Source: Alphaproteobacteria bacterium
GTDB taxonomy: Bacteria > Pseudomonadota > Alphaproteobacteria > Rhodobacterales > Rhodobacteraceae
Assembly (NCBI GenBank): GCA_024279075.1
Contig: JAJRRX010000209.1
Coordinates: 1 to 13,424 of the forward strand
Reading direction: 5' to 3'
DNA length: 13,424 nucleotides
Positions 12,891-13,424 of this stretch are shown piece by piece. Position 1 is the stretch's first letter. Every line of letters begins with the position of its first letter. The position numbers and the translations under genes are program-made. The notes below the pieces were generated by a model. It had not been told where the DNA came from, did no database searches, and saw only the letters and a program-made list of their open reading frames with translations.

Positions 12891-13310
12891 ATGCTAAAGA
12901 AAATGCTGATCCGGTGGGCCGCTGCCCTCATTCTGGTATTCATCACTTATAACCCAACCAGCTTTAATTATGTTCGTTGGGCGATGGACAGTTACACCGA
13001 TAACCTCTCTGTGGTTATCCTGCTTGGCCTTATTTTGTTTGTGGCTTATGCAGTTTTTGTGCGCGCCACCCTGCAATCCATCGGCAAGGTCGGCATTGGC
13101 CTTGTGCTGGCTGTTATTGCTGTGCTGCTCTGGGTTTTGTATGACAAGGGCCTTTTGGACCCTGCAAATGGCACCCTCATGACATGGATCGGCCTTATCG
13201 CGCTTTCCTTCATCCTCGGCCTTGGCCTAAGCTGGAGCATCATCCGGCGCCGCATTTCCGGCCAGCTTGATGTGCGCGAATCCGATGTGCATGACGATAG
13301 TGCCGAATAG
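12891..13310 (+). CDS. DUF6524-like four-helix membrane protein
   Basis: The 139-residue product has four hydrophobic segments (about 5-20, 41-60, 69-87 and 97-116) joined by short loops and a charged C-terminal tail. The start, LIRWAAALILVFITYNPTSF followed by NYVRWAMDSYTDN, and the last helix with LGLGLSWSIIRRRISGQLDV, fit the DUF6524 family of alphaproteobacterial inner-membrane proteins. The function is not known. The ATG has GGGGG at about six bases. It lies upstream of secG on the same strand with a 75-bp gap, a setting I recall from Rhodobacterales genomes, although a link to protein export is not shown. Confidence 0.8.
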   Translation: MLKKMLIRWAAALILVFITYNPTSFNYVRWAMDSYTDNLSVVILLGLILFVAYAVFVRATLQSIGKVGIGLVLAVIAVLLWVLYDKGLLDPANGTLMTWIGLIALSFILGLGLSWSIIRRRISGQLDVRESDVHDDSAE

Positions 13311-13385
13311 GCTTGATTTGGAATCGACATCCTCCATCTTAAGCGTTAGATAGCCCCGACCCTTTAAAGACCGAAAGACCGTATA

Positions 13386-13424
13386 ATGGAAAACATCGTT
13401 CTCACAATTCACCTGATTCTGGCC
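13386..13424 (+). CDS. secG: Preprotein translocase subunit SecG, N-terminus (partial)
   Basis: The 13 codons present read MENIVLTIHLILA, which matches the start of the first membrane helix of SecG, the small SecYEG channel subunit. The gene continues beyond the right edge of the window. Spacing to the preceding GAAAGACC is normal for a weak ribosome binding site. The call rests on the short but typical N-terminus and on the position after the DUF6524-like gene; other short membrane proteins cannot be fully excluded. Confidence 0.75.
   Translation, partial: MENIVLTIHLILA

Noticed and set aside
1..13424. CRISPR array, tRNA or rRNA gene, transposase, prophage or known defence genes
   Set aside because: I looked for regular repeats, tRNA-like TTCGA arms and signature domains on both strands and found none.

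Overview
This window looks like chromosomal DNA of an alphaproteobacterium, most likely from the Rhodobacterales/roseobacter group. The evidence is a 5-aminolevulinate synthase (C4 haem route), a RodZ-like HTH protein just upstream of ispG, a class I ilvC divergent from two Lrp/AsnC genes, and a DUF6524-like membrane gene followed by secG. This placement is inferred from gene content and protein style, not from a database search.

Layout. (a) 1-3788, minus strand: hemA, then a RodZ-like transmembrane HTH protein, then ispG, then the first codons of an unknown membrane or secreted protein. (b) 3789-4001: divergent control region with a hairpin inside the hemA leader. (c) 4002-6640, plus strand: four overlapping genes, tsaE-tsaB-tsaC-tsaD, which together can supply all proteins needed to make the tRNA modification t6A. 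(d) 6644-8830, minus strand: a LysE/RhtB-type exporter, a MAPEG-family membrane protein and two overlapping Lrp/AsnC regulators. (e) 8831-8960: Lrp/ilvC divergent control region with a phased direct repeat. (f) 8961-10040: ilvC and a strong intrinsic terminator. (g) 10041-12890: a lower-conservation, accessory-looking stretch with a broken gene next to ilvC, an endonuclease/exonuclease/phosphatase protein, a GNAT acetyltransferase, and a decayed arsR-SRPBCC pair. (h) 12891-13424: a DUF6524-like membrane protein and the first 13 codons of secG.

Most of the window is housekeeping: haem, isoprenoids, cell shape, t6A, valine/isoleucine synthesis and protein export. The unusual parts are the compact, sequence-divergent four-gene t6A operon, the arsR-SRPBCC pair in which both genes look internally deleted while an operator-like palindrome survives, a pseudogene with a single in-frame stop behind ilvC, a nine-base G tract beside the ribosome binding site of the EEP protein, and the repeat/short-ORF structure upstream of ilvC. 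I see no CRISPR array, rRNA, tRNA, transposase, phage gene or recognisable defence system. I do not see a clearly new multi-gene system; the t6A operon is the best candidate for a closer look.
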